From contig OZ024841.1 in assembly GCA_964017145.1 (NCBI GenBank), positions 1,922,001 through 1,986,000 of the forward strand: a stretch of 64,000 nucleotides of DNA. Reading direction: 5' to 3'. The position numbers and the translations under genes were made by a program. A model generated the notes under the pieces. It saw nothing but the letters and a program-made list of their open reading frames with translations, did not search any database and was not told the origin of the DNA. This stretch comes from Agrocybe praecox (lineage: Eukaryota > Basidiomycota > Agaricomycetes > Agaricales > Agrocybaceae). Each line of letters begins with the position of its first letter. The first letter of the stretch is position 1. This document shows positions 47,344-59,632 of the stretch, piece after piece.

Positions 47344-47848
47344 GGCCCGTCGGGGAGGATTTTTGTGTGTATCTTGCGCTTTATAAAAATTATTTGTGCT
47401 TTGAAGCAGGTTTGCTTCGGGGATCCGACCTCTTGATTATCAAGACACGAGCTAATCATGGTAATAAACATAATTTTTTTGGGTTCTCCTAAGTTCTAAC
47501 CGAAGGTGCACAACCAGTGAACCAGAGTAAAAGCCCCGCATATTTGAAAAATGACGGAATTTCACGTCCAAAGTGTTCTATTATCGACGTGTATGCGACC
47601 GTACAGATATAGAACTTGGTGGGTATCCTTCAAAGAAGGCAATCTAAATTATAATTATAGTAGTAAGTACACGATGCACATGGCTAGTAGAATGAAGGAA
47701 TTATCCATGGAACTTCATAAATAATACAAATACCCGTCTTCTGCCCATGATTGTATGCGCCTAAAGTCTATTTTCACTGTCCAGATGCCTAATCACGTAC
47801 GTTTTTACACTTGAAATTGTCCAATTGGTTAATTGTTTTCCATTTCAG
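47344..47848. other. Intergenic, promoter side of hydrolase B
   Basis: About 505 bp containing the TATA box at 47379-47387 and the 3' end of the membrane-protein gene. Nothing else is seen. Confidence 0.5.
47379..47387 (-). promoter_or_regulatory. TATA box of hydrolase B
   Basis: On the minus strand TTTATAAAG lies about 40 bp upstream of the ATG at 47343, a normal fungal position. Confidence 0.5.
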
Positions 47849-49494
47849 TTACCGTTGAATGCCAAATAGTGTCGCCGGGGGTGGCTGACCTCGAGTTGTT
47901 TCGTCATAAGAGGGAGGTGCCGTTTCGGAGTAGACAGACCTGCTATCTCCCTCGGGATTGCTGTAGCCGCTGCTACGAACTTCAAGAGGGATAGGCGGAT
48001 TGGAGACATCAGTATCCAAAGCGCGTAGAGAGTCTTGGACAATATGACTGGGAACTGTCGCGTGAGGCCCCAAGGTAGAAGGTGGTCTTGATTGATCGTG
48101 AGCAACACTTGTACGGCTCGAAAGCGTCATGGGATGCTCGTTTGTGTTAAACCTATGGTTCAGAGCGAGAACCTCGGTGGGGAAGACAGAACTGGGTTGC
48201 TGAGATCGGAGCGGCAGGTTGGTAACTTCGGTCCGTTGAAGAGCGAAAGGGTATACGACTAATAAAAGCTCTGTTAGCCTATTATGACACATATAGTCAA
48301 AGGAACATAGTTTACGAGGTTGATATGCTCCTTTTGTTGTTCTACGCTTCCTACACAACATAAACAGAACCCCGAATAGAACGAATATCACCAGTGTACC
48401 TACAGCTCCACCAATGATCCCAGCGACGTATCCTTTTCCCGCCGATTGCTTCCCGCCGGTTGTGATTACCGAGCCAGATGTATTTTGTGACAAGTCAGGC
48501 ATAGTGCTCAAGGAAGAGAACGAAGGCTTGTATGTGAGGTAGTCGAAAGCAAAGGTCTGGTTGATACAACTAGTGACATTGACAATGAGAGTATGATTAC
48601 CGGGCTGGAGGAAGTCGTATGAATAAAAAAGGAAGTTTTGCTGTTGGCCCAGCTCAGAAGTAAATTGGGGTGTGTTCGCGCTCACGCGATAAGTCTGGGA
48701 TAAGGAAGCACCATCAAGAGTGAAGCTCAAGGATAATAATCCAAGGTCCGACCAAGTGAAGATTCCATACACGGCCGCTGATTGTCCTAAGGGCGTGTAT
48801 AATATGAGCGTAAAATGTCAAAAAGGTGGAGTATGACATACCACTAAAATGATACGTGAAGCTGCTGCCTTGTGAGCTCGTTTGAAATGTAGTGTTATGG
48901 TAGGGAAATCCATTGGGTTCAGAGTTGAACCGATCTTGGCTTCGTCTCCAACTTCCATCGAAGGTGATTGAAGGGTCATCGTTATCAACAATTATTGTTT
49001 CATTTGTCAGGTCTGTGCTGTTCCCAACTGTAACGACAGCAAAGTCCAGAGATGTTCCTGCTACGTGTGAAAGCTCGACGACGTGACTTCCATCCCCCAA
49101 GTCGGGTGTCTGATACCACTGTCGATATTCTGGTGGATTGGGATCGGAATACGAAGTTTTATAGGGTGGATTTCCATCGATCGAAACTAATACATCCTGC
49201 GAGTCTGCGAAGACTTGAGGAGTGACTCCAAAGAACGCGACGGCTGTTCCTAGATAATTTAGGAGCGCGGTGAGTCTAAATTTTAAGCGATGTCATACAA
49301 AACTTACCTTGGAATTTCAGCTGCACCACTCCGAATTCACCATCATTGTTCAAGGCAAATGTAGGAGATTGCAAAGTCCCGTTAAACCACTCAGGCTTCG
49401 CAGTGCTTGTCCATGGTTGTGAACTTGAACCATTGAGCAAAAGCACGTCGGAGCGCTTGTCGTCTATAATGATGAAGAGAGGTGAGGCAGTCAT
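47849..49494 (-). CDS. Single-pass membrane protein with beta-rich ectodomain
   Basis: Four exons (49494-49308, 49249-48842, 48786-48316, about 48259-47849) give about 491 residues. Two similar beta-rich regions (exons 2 and 3) each contain a segment of the type TAVAFFGV/AAVYGIFTW, then a disc of Gly, Asn and Thr with N-glycosylation sites. A transmembrane helix (GGAVGTLVIFVLFGVLFML) is followed by RKRR as a stop-transfer signal and a cytoplasmic tail of about 150 Ser/Pro-rich residues containing PPSYDE. This plan (carbohydrate-binding-like ectodomain, helix, long tail) is common in Agaricomycetes and resembles wall sensors, but the ligand is unknown. No classical N-terminal signal peptide is visible, which is also usual for these models. 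The last exon border may be off by one base. Confidence 0.75.
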
Positions 49495-50413
49495 GGCCTA
49501 TAAGGCTCCTCAAGGTTACGGATTCGAACAAAAAGAGGGCAGTTTCATGTGCTGTTACCACCCTAAGGAGTTCATCTTAAGCAGGTCACCAGATGCCACA
49601 CAGCACCAAGTTCCATCCATATTTTTGGAATCTGCTGTAGAGCATAAACGCACGGCGAAGCATTCCCTGCTGTGCTAAAGGCAGTGCACAAAATGAGTCC
49701 CGTGAGTCGTATGTCATTTTGAGTGGGACTAATTATATTCGATGATCCACAAAGCGGCTGTGTAGTGGACTGTGGAAGTAACAGTCAGTGTTTGAACTTG
49801 TGTGGTTCGCGTGCGCGCCTCTCAACAAGTGCAACAACTTCAAGTCACGCGGCGCGCGCACGCGTCACACACGTTATCTGGATTCTTAAACCCGGACCAC
49901 CATGGCCAACATGCTTGGACTTAAATCTACTATTCTGTTTGTTCAACCTGAAGATACGATTATGATCAACCTCTTGTCTGTTGCTATTAGCAATTGCTCT
50001 GGATATTATCGTCCCCTGAAAACTCGGATAGAATGAATTTCTACCTGACTTCTGCGGAATCCCTTGCAGAGTCCAAGCGATTTTATGCTCAATATGTGCG
50101 TGCTGTATGATACTTGCTGTCGATCAATTCACTTCTAACCTTCTCTCTCTTTAGTCCTGATATCATTTGAATTGAAGGATTTATAAAATTGTTGCAGTGC
50201 TCACTAATACTCAACACGAAACTCGGCGCTTTGGTTTCGATCGTAACTCTCGTTTTCCCACGTCCACTGGCTTTAAGAGAACTGAATCCACTCTCTTACT
50301 TTCACGCCACTATTGTTTACAAACCTGAATCCATTATCGCACATTTTCTGACATATATCTGCAATTTCTGATCACGGCCTAGAAGGCATCACTCCGTTTA
50401 TACCGAAATACCC
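49495..50413. other. Divergent intergenic region
   Basis: About 920 bp between the membrane-protein gene (-) and the kinase (+). No gene supported. No TATA box near 50.35 kb is obvious. Confidence 0.45.
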
Positions 50414-53400
50414 ATGTCTTTCCCTCAATCCTTCTCAACAACCGCTGACTGCCCATTCATGGAGAACTCACCATCTTCTGTGACAGTCAGACTGTCAACC
50501 TCGAGTAATGCTTTGTCGCCTCTAGTTTCTCGCCGCGTCTCTTTTTCAGCGGGTGTTGAAGGGCAAGCAAGAAGGCGTCCGAAAATTGAATCTTCAGCTG
50601 CAATAGCAAAAGCGACTCCTCCGATTCCGAACCGAAGCAGATTCTCGCCCAGTCGGATGTCGCAATCTGGATCTATAGCTAGTCTCCTTCTGTCTGTCCG
50701 TTCGAGGTCGCGTTCTAAAACAACAGCGTCCGACCACGGTCAAGTGACCTTGAGGGAAGACACGTCCCCAATAGACTCTTGCACCAGCTGGTTTGGCAAA
50801 GCTTGTGGCTTTATCAGGCCATGGGAAGACAACGAGGAAGAAGAGGTACCTGAGGAGCAAAAGCAAGCCTTTAACCAGACTCGTGAAGTTAGCATGCTTC
50901 TACAACACATATTGACCACTTGTAGACTAATTGTCATATAACCTGACTCATAGGCTGTGGGCGTTACCCTTAAACGCTTGGCTGGCCATGCGGGAAACAT
51001 TGCTGTTGAAGTTCTAGTGGCATCCATGGAACTGATGGACTATGTCCCATTTCCAGCTTTACAGGGTCTCTCCAAGGTGTTCATTAAGATTTGGGAGGCA
51101 GTTCAACAAGTCTCGGTAAGGTTGAGTTTTCTCCGAGAAAATATGACTTTCCTATTCTTACGATCATTATTTTATTCCCAGATGAACCGTTTGGCCTTTC
51201 TTCGCCTTACGCAGACTTGCACTACCATTTTGGATTCAATCATTAGTGAAGTGGAAGGATCAGGCGAACAAGTTATTCGTGACTTATCTGGTCCCATCCT
51301 TGTCCTTGAAAGGCAAGTTTTCCGCTGCGCAACTGCTAATAAGCGCTTAGTTATCTCGCATTAGGTCCTTTGAATCATTCCTCTCCCTCGTCAAATCCCA
51401 AGTCGAACTGCCTTTTCTGGCTCGCTATCTTAAACGAGATGATACCACCAAATCTATCGCGAACTGCAATGATCTGTTACTCAGGGCCCTTACTCTATTC
51501 ACCGTATGTGCACAATCCTTACGATAACGTTTCTGAAACCAATCTTTTCTAGACAACTATTCAAATTCGCACCTACCAAGCTGTCTGCGCTAATGCTCAA
51601 ATCTGCGCGGAAAACTATACTCATATGATGGCAGCCATGGATCAAGGTTTCAAGAGCCGTGCAGCAGCGTCAGACACGCAGTTGCCAATTGAACAGCAAA
51701 AACATTTCTCTGCGCAGAACTACCTCGATGGATTTCCTCAATCTTTATCTCATGGTTCTGTTGGTATATCTGATTCTCCTACTGTGATATCTCGTTCCAC
51801 CGATGACCTGCTTCCGAAACCACAAGTAATTCCTGTCCTCCAGCAACTCCAAACGGAACAGAATCATCAGGACACGAAGTCTGATATGGAAGATTTACGC
51901 CAATTGATTAGAGCAGCTTTGGAATCGGGAAGTGATGCCAAACTTCTTTCGTTTCTCGGCATTGAGAAAGAAGAGATGCCTGAAGCTATCAAAACCTTAC
52001 AAAGGAGTCTTGAGAAACGAACAGTAACAGGGGACGAAGCATCTACAGATACTTTGCACGAGGAATTTTTGGAAAGTGGTATTGAGGCTCTCAGACGAAT
52101 GAGTTCTGGAAACAGCTTTGCAACCAATCTCCCTATCTGGACGATCACAAAGTGGGCTCCGCAACTTTTTTTGTTGAGACGAGAATGCTGAGCATTTTTT
52201 AGGTATGAGGTGGAACGGAAACGAAAGATTGGGATGGGTTTCTTTTCCGAAGTTTTCCAAGGCACTTGGAAAGGCAAAATTGTAGCCATCAAGGTTCTCT
52301 CTGAAGTTACTCCTCCTGATCTCTTTGTGCGCGAAATCAAAGTGTGGAAATCCCTTGTTCACCCCAACGTCCTGAAGCTGTATGGCGCGAGTAGTGCAAC
52401 AGGCAGTCATCCCTGGTTCTTTGTTAGCCCTTACATGAAGAATGGGAACCTCGTCGAATTTCTTAAGAGGATCTCACAGCGCGAGGATGCGGAACTCCAT
52501 GGCCTTGGATCAATCGCTGAGAACTTACCATCTTCTCGCAGTCGAGGAGTTTATGGTAAAGCATTTGGAAAGATCCTGAAAGTCAGCGACGTGTATCGAA
52601 TTTTGCAGGAAATTGCGAAGGGGATGGAGTACTTGCACAAGATGAACGTTCTTCATGGCGATCTCAAAGTAAGTCTCAACGTCATTTTTTTTTGATTATA
52701 TGTATTTATGAAACCCGTTACAGGCTTCAAATGTGCTGGTAGATGATCAGTGTAGATGTGTCATTTCAGACTTTGGTCAAAGCGAGATGAAATCTGAAGT
52801 ATGCAGAATAACAGGCTCTTCCATGCAAAGTAAGTCTCTATCGTCTAAATTTTAGACGTTTTGTCATTTAAAGAGTACAGCTGGAACCCTTAGGTGGAAG
52901 GCTCCCGAGCTGCTGGACGGCTCATGTGGTATGCTGACGACGGCCACCGATGTTTATTCGTATGCGGTTGCGTGTATTGAAGTGTTGACGATGGGGGATT
53001 TGCCTTGGACGCATGATGACGATGACGAAGTCCGTCACAATATTCTAGGTGTGTTGATTCTGTTTTGTGCAGGATCCGTCTCAATTGTATCACCAGAAAG
53101 GGACAGAAGACCGTTAATTCCACCAGAGTTTACTTCACCTCTTCTCCACGAATTGATTTCTGCGTGTTGGGTCAAAGACCCAACGATGCGAGCTTCGTTT
53201 TCTGACACGGTGGCTCGACTTCAACGTCTACGAGTCATTGTTGGAGAAGGTGCCGACCCCTCGATAGGCGAAGATGAATATGCTTCACTTTCGCCTCACT
53301 TATCCCCCTCTAGTCTTTCTCTCTTACCAACATGTAAGCTCGTATCAATATATCGGGCTGAACACTCATTTTATTTCCAATATCGTCAGCACCGACTGTT

Positions 53401-54726
53401 ACCCCCCGTTCAACTTACCATGAAATGTTTGATGCCGTAGATGACTTTGTCGCTCTGCCGTCCTCTCAGGAAGTGGATGCTCTGCGCATGGAGGAAACCT
53501 TATACGACGCCCCCATGAAGATGCCCAAACCTGTACACTATTCTTCAAGTTTAAGAAGGAAAATATCCAGCCGTATTGGATCCACGTATGGTAGTGGGTC
53601 TTTTGGTAATTCTCAAACGAGTTTCGCGAGCCTCGAGAAAATTCAGAGCCGAACATCTGCACCCGCGCAAAACGCGTTTGTGGATGCGAGGAATGAAAGA
53701 CGGTATCGATACCTTTTGGAACATGAATATCATTCTTCTCGTACGTGTTACTATACAATCGAAGATACAGGATCGCCCTTGTTCATTCATCCTGCTTTGT
53801 GTTCCAGTGACTTTACCACTATGGGAGCCAAGTCACGTTCAGATAGGGGATATTGGGTACCTCTCGAAACCTTCAGGGATGTTCGTTAAACTATTCAACT
53901 CTGCCCAAAAGGGTAAAGCTTCAGGAAGCAAATTTCCAAACGGTTTGCCCCACATGGACGCGTATGGAGACATTTCGAAAGGGTACGTTCGACTTGATAA
54001 GAGGAATGTAGCACAGAAGGGATTGGATGCAGTTTCCGGACTTTTGACCTTTCGAGGAAAGGGTGACATGCCTATATCGTTGAGTTCTTCATTACTTGTC
54101 TCTTTCAATGCGGCTCCATCTCACTAATAATTCCCATAGGAGGCGCCAGGTATTTCGTCTGCGTGCTGGACACGTATCCGCCCACATTTACACTGAATTG
54201 GCCGAATATCACTACATCAAGAAACTCGATGCGCCTAAAGCATGGTTTCAAGCAAATATTGACACCATATTGAATATTTTCGGGACTGAACATAATATCC
54301 AGAAAGAAGATTTATACTTGGGTACGCCCTTTCTTGTATGTTTTATACCGTTGGGAATCTGAAGTAGATAATTTTAGTTGTCAGCTTGCTGCAAGCGCCG
54401 AACTACGCCCTTCTTGTTAGTCATGAACATCCTGATGCTCAGGCAAGTGGATTCTCTCCCGAATTTTTTTTTCTTAAAGTCTTAATATCACACAATAACC
54501 ATAGGCGCATTTTAACGTATTTTCGAACCCGAGAAAAGGCCGGCCCTGGGGAAGTTTTTCGACTGGCTCGACTGTCACTGGTGGACACGACGGGTCCTGC
54601 AATGAAGCCGCTGGGAAATACGAATACGCCAGCAAATTTTCTAATGCTAATGATCCATCTAAAGCCGTTTTACTTGGTCGATTGAGGTTCAAACCTGACA
54701 GCATCGAGCCAACCACAGCTAAATAA
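50414..54726 (+). CDS. TKL-type protein kinase fused to helical N-terminus and C-terminal domain
   Basis: Fourteen exons (50414-50887, 50954-51115, 51182-51312, 51365-51503, 51553-52151, 52203-52668, 52724-52829, 52881-53048, 53097-53333, 53390-53740, 53808-54078, 54140-54321, 54378-54442, 54505-54726) join in frame into 1190 residues. Residues 1-158 are Ser-rich and disordered. Residues about 159-345 form amphipathic helices resembling the four-helix adaptor of MLKL-like and fungal cell-death proteins. The kinase domain (about 502-780) has the Gly-loop IGMGFFSEVF, Lys532 (VAIK), HGDLKASN with catalytic Asp655, DFG at 673-675 and GTLRWKAPE, so it should be active. A Ser-rich linker follows. 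The C-terminal domain (about 945-1190) starts LPLWEPSHVQIGDIGYLSKP and ends LGRLRFKPDSIEP; I recall it in many mushroom proteins but know no name for it. Introns 3 and 13 begin with GC. The fusion is supported by clean splices across 53334-53389 and 53741-53807. Confidence 0.85.
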
Positions 54727-55125
54727 GCACTCTAACTATAATCCCACTCTCTTTCTATATCATTGTATATACATTCAGCCATACGCACGAGTAGATCTTG
54801 AGCTTGATGGCCTACTACATCAAACGCCTATCATTATTAATTCTATCCCTTTTCTCATCGCCCTTGAAAAGTCCAGAAGCGAAGTTGAATAATAGGAACA
54901 CAAAGGTATACAAGTGAAAAAAAAGAAAAACGGTTCTCCGAATTTCGGGCCGGCCTTGCCGACTTTGGAAACTTTACGTACGTTTAAACGTTTGCACTTA
55001 ACAATCGACTATCATTGTTTATTTGTCTGTTCTGAGAGAACCTACTATGTCGTCGGCGGCCGTCTTATAGTTCTCTTCCTTAACCTTTTTCTCATTCACC
55101 ATCGTCATTTTGTCACTTGAAGAAT
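54727..55125. other. Intergenic
   Basis: About 400 bp between the kinase stop and the first MYND gene. It holds the promoter of the latter. No gene seen. Confidence 0.5.
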
Positions 55126-56208
55126 ATGCCATCGGCCCCAAGTCGACGCGCTGTATTACCCGACCTCGAGAAGGCATGCTCTGAGGATAAAGTTTATGCT
55201 TTTGAGGTCTACATCGACATGTACCATTGCGGTTTCAAGTCAGCAACGACCCCAAGGCCTCATGGTTGGCGCTCGTCGCGAAAATACCGTCACCAAATTG
55301 TACAGGAATGTCGGGAACGCCTGAAGAAACCTAATCACGAGGTCTCGATTGCAGCAAGTCGAGGCGACACTGATGCGATGCTGGAACTCGGGCTACGGTA
55401 AGTCGACACTATGTCATAAATATGAATGTATACCCTACTTAAGTATATATTCGAAAGTGTTGGGAGTGGCACACATCTTAATTTCCAACAGCAAGGTGCT
55501 CTGAGACTATTTGAAAAGATTGTTGTCGAAGAGGGTCACTCGCCACAGAATAAAGCTATTGCAGCTAGTCTTTCCTGCTATTGTGGTGCAAGAGCCCTAT
55601 TCGAGGAGTCGGACGACGAAGGAGAAAAAAAAGAAGGAGCCCCCTTTGCGATGAGTGTCTTTTCGCGCGCAGAAATCAGCTGCAGATACGGACTGTTCAG
55701 CCACGCTTGTCTTGATCTTGTTATTACCTTCGACCGCTTTAACTTAGACTATCACCTACATGGCCCATTTTCATCTTTTCGATCTTTATGGGGCAGCTAT
55801 GACTCCTTCAGACAATTCACGGGTATGCAACGTCCCAAGGCGAAGAATTGCGCGCGTTGTGGCAGACGTCCACCTCGTCGATGTTTGCTGAAGAAATGTG
55901 CTGGGCCTTGTTATCGAGAAACTAAACCCGTATACTGTAATTCGGAATGCCAGAGAGCCGTAAGTTCATTGTATTCTTCGTTTGTCCCCCCTCTGAGTAC
56001 GAGCACCTAGGATTGGTCTCACCATCGCCGGTACTGCGTGTATGAAGATGAAGCAGAAGAAACCGACTCGGACATAGCATATAGCGACAGCGAACCAGTT
56101 CCAGAGTCACAACCTCCTCCGGATAACTATGATATCCCCATGATTTTCGACCCGCCAGAGATGGCACGCGTTAGGAGAAAGAAAACCCAACTCAGGCGAG
56201 CCCGATAG
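55126..56208 (+). CDS. MYND zinc-finger protein, tandem copy A
   Basis: Three exons (55126-55397, 55458-55959, 56011-56208) give 323 residues. The N-terminal part is helical with the shared block YHCGFKSATTPRPHG and QECRERL. The C-terminal MYND finger is complete: CARCGRRPPRRCLLKKC, then YCNSECQRADW, HHRRYC, with the Cys pairs, Trp and His of the family. MYND fingers bind short proline-rich peptides. An acidic tail (TDSDIAYSDSEP) follows. Domain order and intron positions match copy B. I recall such MYND proteins as expanded in Agaricomycetes; the role is unknown. Confidence 0.85.
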
Positions 56209-56572
56209 CTCTCTTTCTTCTGGAAATCTCGAGTCACTCTATTCGTTCCGACTACCCAGCTCCTCACTCGACGCGGCGAGGAGTCCAGGACAATCATCAT
56301 TTTTCTTGTATCCAGCATGTATGGAATTGTTCTGAAAATTTCTTGTAAACATTGTATATAAAAATAGCCGTATAATTGTACATAAGAGGTTGAAAATCAA
56401 CGTAAAATAACTCTTTTTTTTTAAAAAATTATAAACCGTCTGATTGCCAAACTTGGCGCTGTAATGGCTTCTCGTCTGTCCGTCGATCTTCCATATCACT
56501 GAGTTCCCATTGTCGTGGGTTAGCTTCATGCTATCACGATGATAATTCGTCTCTGCATACTCTAGATGTATA
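56209..56572. other. Intergenic
   Basis: About 365 bp, A+T-rich, with the 3' end of copy A and the promoter of copy B. Nothing else seen. Confidence 0.5.
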
Positions 56573-57632
56573 ATGGCCACCAACGACAGCACATCGAAAG
56601 GTTCTAAATCACCTTTGAAAGATTTTTGGAAGAATAATTGCACGGATGACCCGGAATTTGCATACGAACAATATGTCTCCCTGTATCACTCCTGCTTCAA
56701 GCCAGCAACGTCTCCAGCTCCATACGGACGGGCTTCATCCTCGTACTTTCATAGAGAAGGGATAAAGGAATGCCGAGAGCGCTTGTTGACCATGACAAAC
56801 AGCATGATTGCAGAAGGGGCTTCACAGGATCGCCCCGATGATATACTGGAACTTGGCTTACGGTGCGCATCTTTTTCTTACTGATACCACAGTAAGCCTT
56901 ACTTGTGGTCTGCTCACACCAGCGCAGCGACTGGAACCCATCTTAAATTCGATGAACCCACTGGGATCGCGCTTTTCAAAAGAGTCGCCCATGGCAACTA
57001 TCCGCTCAAGCACAAAGCAATCGCCGCAAGTTTGATATGCAAGTGTCTGGTCAGGACTTTGGCTGTCGATCCTGAAATGTTTCTGGGTCCAGAAGCTTTC
57101 ATGTGGGCCGATTTGAGCTGCAAATACGGGCTATTTACACACACCAGTCTTGATTTGCTCAAGATATACGATCATGGAAAGAGAGGCCGTCAGGATAAAC
57201 GCGATTATGCCAGGTTCACCCATCTTTGGAATGCGTACGAACAGTATCGTGAAGAAACTGGTCTACAACGGCCGTTTTCGAGACATTGCGCTAATTGCAA
57301 GAAAAAGCCACCTCGGAGGAGTATGATGAAGCGATGTGCTGGTGACTGCATATCAGAGAACAAACCCTTGTATTGTAGCAGGAAGTGTCAAAAGAAGGTA
57401 AGGATACTAACCTCTTTTTTCTTCCTTAAAATCCCCCGGCTGATCATCTGAACATTAGCATTGGCCTAAACACAGGCAATGGTGCAAGGTTGAGACGGAC
57501 GATGATGATTCGGAATGGACATCGGATTCAGAACGCGAAGATTGGGAATATAGTGACAGCGAGGGAGCTCCGGAAATTCCAGAGTCTGAGTCGACTCAAG
57601 ATCATAAAATCAACATCAATTTTAGGTCGTAG
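56573..57632 (+). CDS. MYND zinc-finger protein, tandem copy B
   Basis: Three exons (56573-56862, 56923-57397, 57459-57632) give 312 residues. It shares with copy A the block YHSCFKPATSPAPYG, the line KECRERL, the segment ATGTHLKF and the C-terminal MYND finger (CANCKKKPPRR, CAGDC, YCSRKCQKKHW, HRQWC). All zinc ligands are present. The tail is acidic (DDDDSEW). Intron phases match copy A, so the pair is a tandem duplication. Overall identity is moderate, so the duplication is not recent. Confidence 0.85.
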
Positions 57633-58574
57633 AACTTCCCCTTTGATCCTGTCGCTCTTGACCAGCACTTTCTATCAACTCATACCTTTGTTTTCCATTT
57701 GGCCATACGTATACAATAACGCTAAATGTCTGAACTTCTCGTAACCGTCCCTTAGCGGTTGGTGAGTGAACATGTTCTGATGGCATATTGCGGCATATGG
57801 GCGCGCAGCCTAATGGCAGACGAGAACGGCTTCACTTGAAGACCCTATTCAATTTGTCCACTAATTTTTCCGCGGTTCTTTAGGTCTTTCATCAATGAAC
57901 CCTTTCCTGTTGACACTTATAAGGTATAATGTGATGATCATCGCAACACAATGGATCCCTGACAACGGGACGTTTTTTCAAACTATCATGGTCATCAATC
58001 GAATTGCCTTTTTTGGTACTGGCAAGCATACGGGTATGACGCCACTGATTCATACTTGTCACACTAACCTGGCTAGAGTTCAACCATACAAGAAGAAACA
58101 ATGTGCGTAGAGCACCTCTAATGGAGCAGCTTGCAATTGCTTTCTGCGGATAAATCGTTCTTTAACGATGAATCAACCGGCAGTGGTATTTGTGATTATG
58201 GGCGTCTAATTGATCACAGCCAGGAGCCTTCAGTTGTGTGCCCTCAGATCATATGATTTAACGCTGCTTGTACACAGCACTTTTATTTTCTTTCGAGCCA
58301 GACACTTATATTCGGATGTAGTCTGTATATGCGTCACTATCTAGTAAGACGATGTCCTATCCACTTTTGGCAGTTGTTCTCAAACATCGACAATGCGTCA
58401 ATTCAGGGTCACTGTCTCCTTTTAGAAACAGTGAAGCTCTGACAATGCAAGCACTTCTCAACGGCAGCATAAAATAACGAACGAAATTAAAATTTTCTCT
58501 CTACTTCACATCCATCCATTGACTCTGCCTCTACCCATCAAGCCAAGCAACTCATTCCCTCGCACCATTCGACA
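57633..58574. other. Intergenic, no supported gene
   Basis: About 940 bp between MYND copies B and C. Open frames near 57.9-58.1 kb overlap on both strands and look random. Promoter of copy C near the right end. Confidence 0.45.
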
Positions 58575-59632
58575 ATGGAGGAAATAGTAGAACCTCCGCC
58601 ATTGGCACCGAAGCCTCGTAGAGTTTTGGATACAGTAAAACTTTCAGAACTCAGAGGAGAAATGAGGATTCTCTCCCAGTACGACGTCGAAAACGAATCT
58701 GGCTCTATCGTCTTCAGCTCCATTACAAGCGCAGGACAAAAGCCTCCCTCGATAGACATCAACCGCGTGAATCGTGATCTCTTGAGCAGATCCGGCAGGT
58801 ACACCACTTGGACTACTGTACAGACTCCAAGTATCGTTAATTCTTTAGAAATTTGTGTAAAGTGCGTTTACTCTACCTTGCCATGTTTTGTGATTATTAG
58901 GTTGCTAATTTTTATTCATTTTTTATTTTATTTGTTCAAATTGTAGCTTGTTCTCGGCGCCCAACAGCCAGGAGAACCAAGCGTTGAGACATAAGGCTAT
59001 CAAAGTACTCAAGGGTATAGCCGATGATACTAACGCATATTATCAGAGAGACGTGGCTGTGGCATCGAGTTTACTTGCATATCTATATGCGCCCTGGACA
59101 ACCGTTCGAAATAAACAGCATCACAACATCCCCGAAGCTATGAGGTACGCCAGTAAAAGCAAGCAACTTGGTTTGTTCTCTGGAACAGTGGTGCGACTGC
59201 TCTATACTTTGGATAATAATGATCATCACGGTGACGCCAAAGCCGTTCCACGGGAATGGCGTGAGCCTGTTGAATATAGAGACTTGTGGGAAGCTTACGA
59301 CAGATACTGTGGGTTTAAAGGAATAGTATCTGACAGAAGCTGCGCAAAGTGTAAAAAACGACCAGTTGAAGGGCAAACTCTCGTGGCTTGTACTGGTGCT
59401 TGCAAGTCTCCATACAAGACTTATTATTGCGGGGAAGCATGTCAGAGAAGGGTACCTTTACTGTTGCTGTCTCAATAGTTGTCACGCTCTCTTATATGGC
59501 TGTTTTATAGCATATCCTTTTTCACAGGGATTACTGCAAGTAACTTGTCAACGAACGGCAAACTATAGAGCAATTCGAAATAGATTGTGCGCTGAGCGCC
59601 GCTGGCCAAAGTTGGTGTTTGCCATTGATTAA
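58575..59632 (+). CDS. MYND-like protein, diverged tandem copy C
   Basis: The best model has exons 58575-58861, 58947-59451 and 59528-59632, all in frame, giving 298 residues. The middle region with the pattern SLLAYLY ... AMRYASKSKQLGLFSGT and LWEAYDRYCG matches copies A and B loosely. The MYND start is clear (CAKCKKRPVEG, CTGAC, YCGEACQRR), but the exon that should give the Trp and final His-Cys instead reads GLLQVTCQRTANYRAIRNRLC. The Trp and His are replaced or lost, so one zinc site may be damaged. The N-terminus differs from A and B entirely. It may be a diverged functional copy or a decaying one. A short first exon ending near 58799 is an alternative. Confidence 0.6.

Noticed and set aside
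49723..49965. Open frame with several cysteines upstream of the kinase
   Set aside because: No signal peptide, no ordered cysteine spacing and no splice support.
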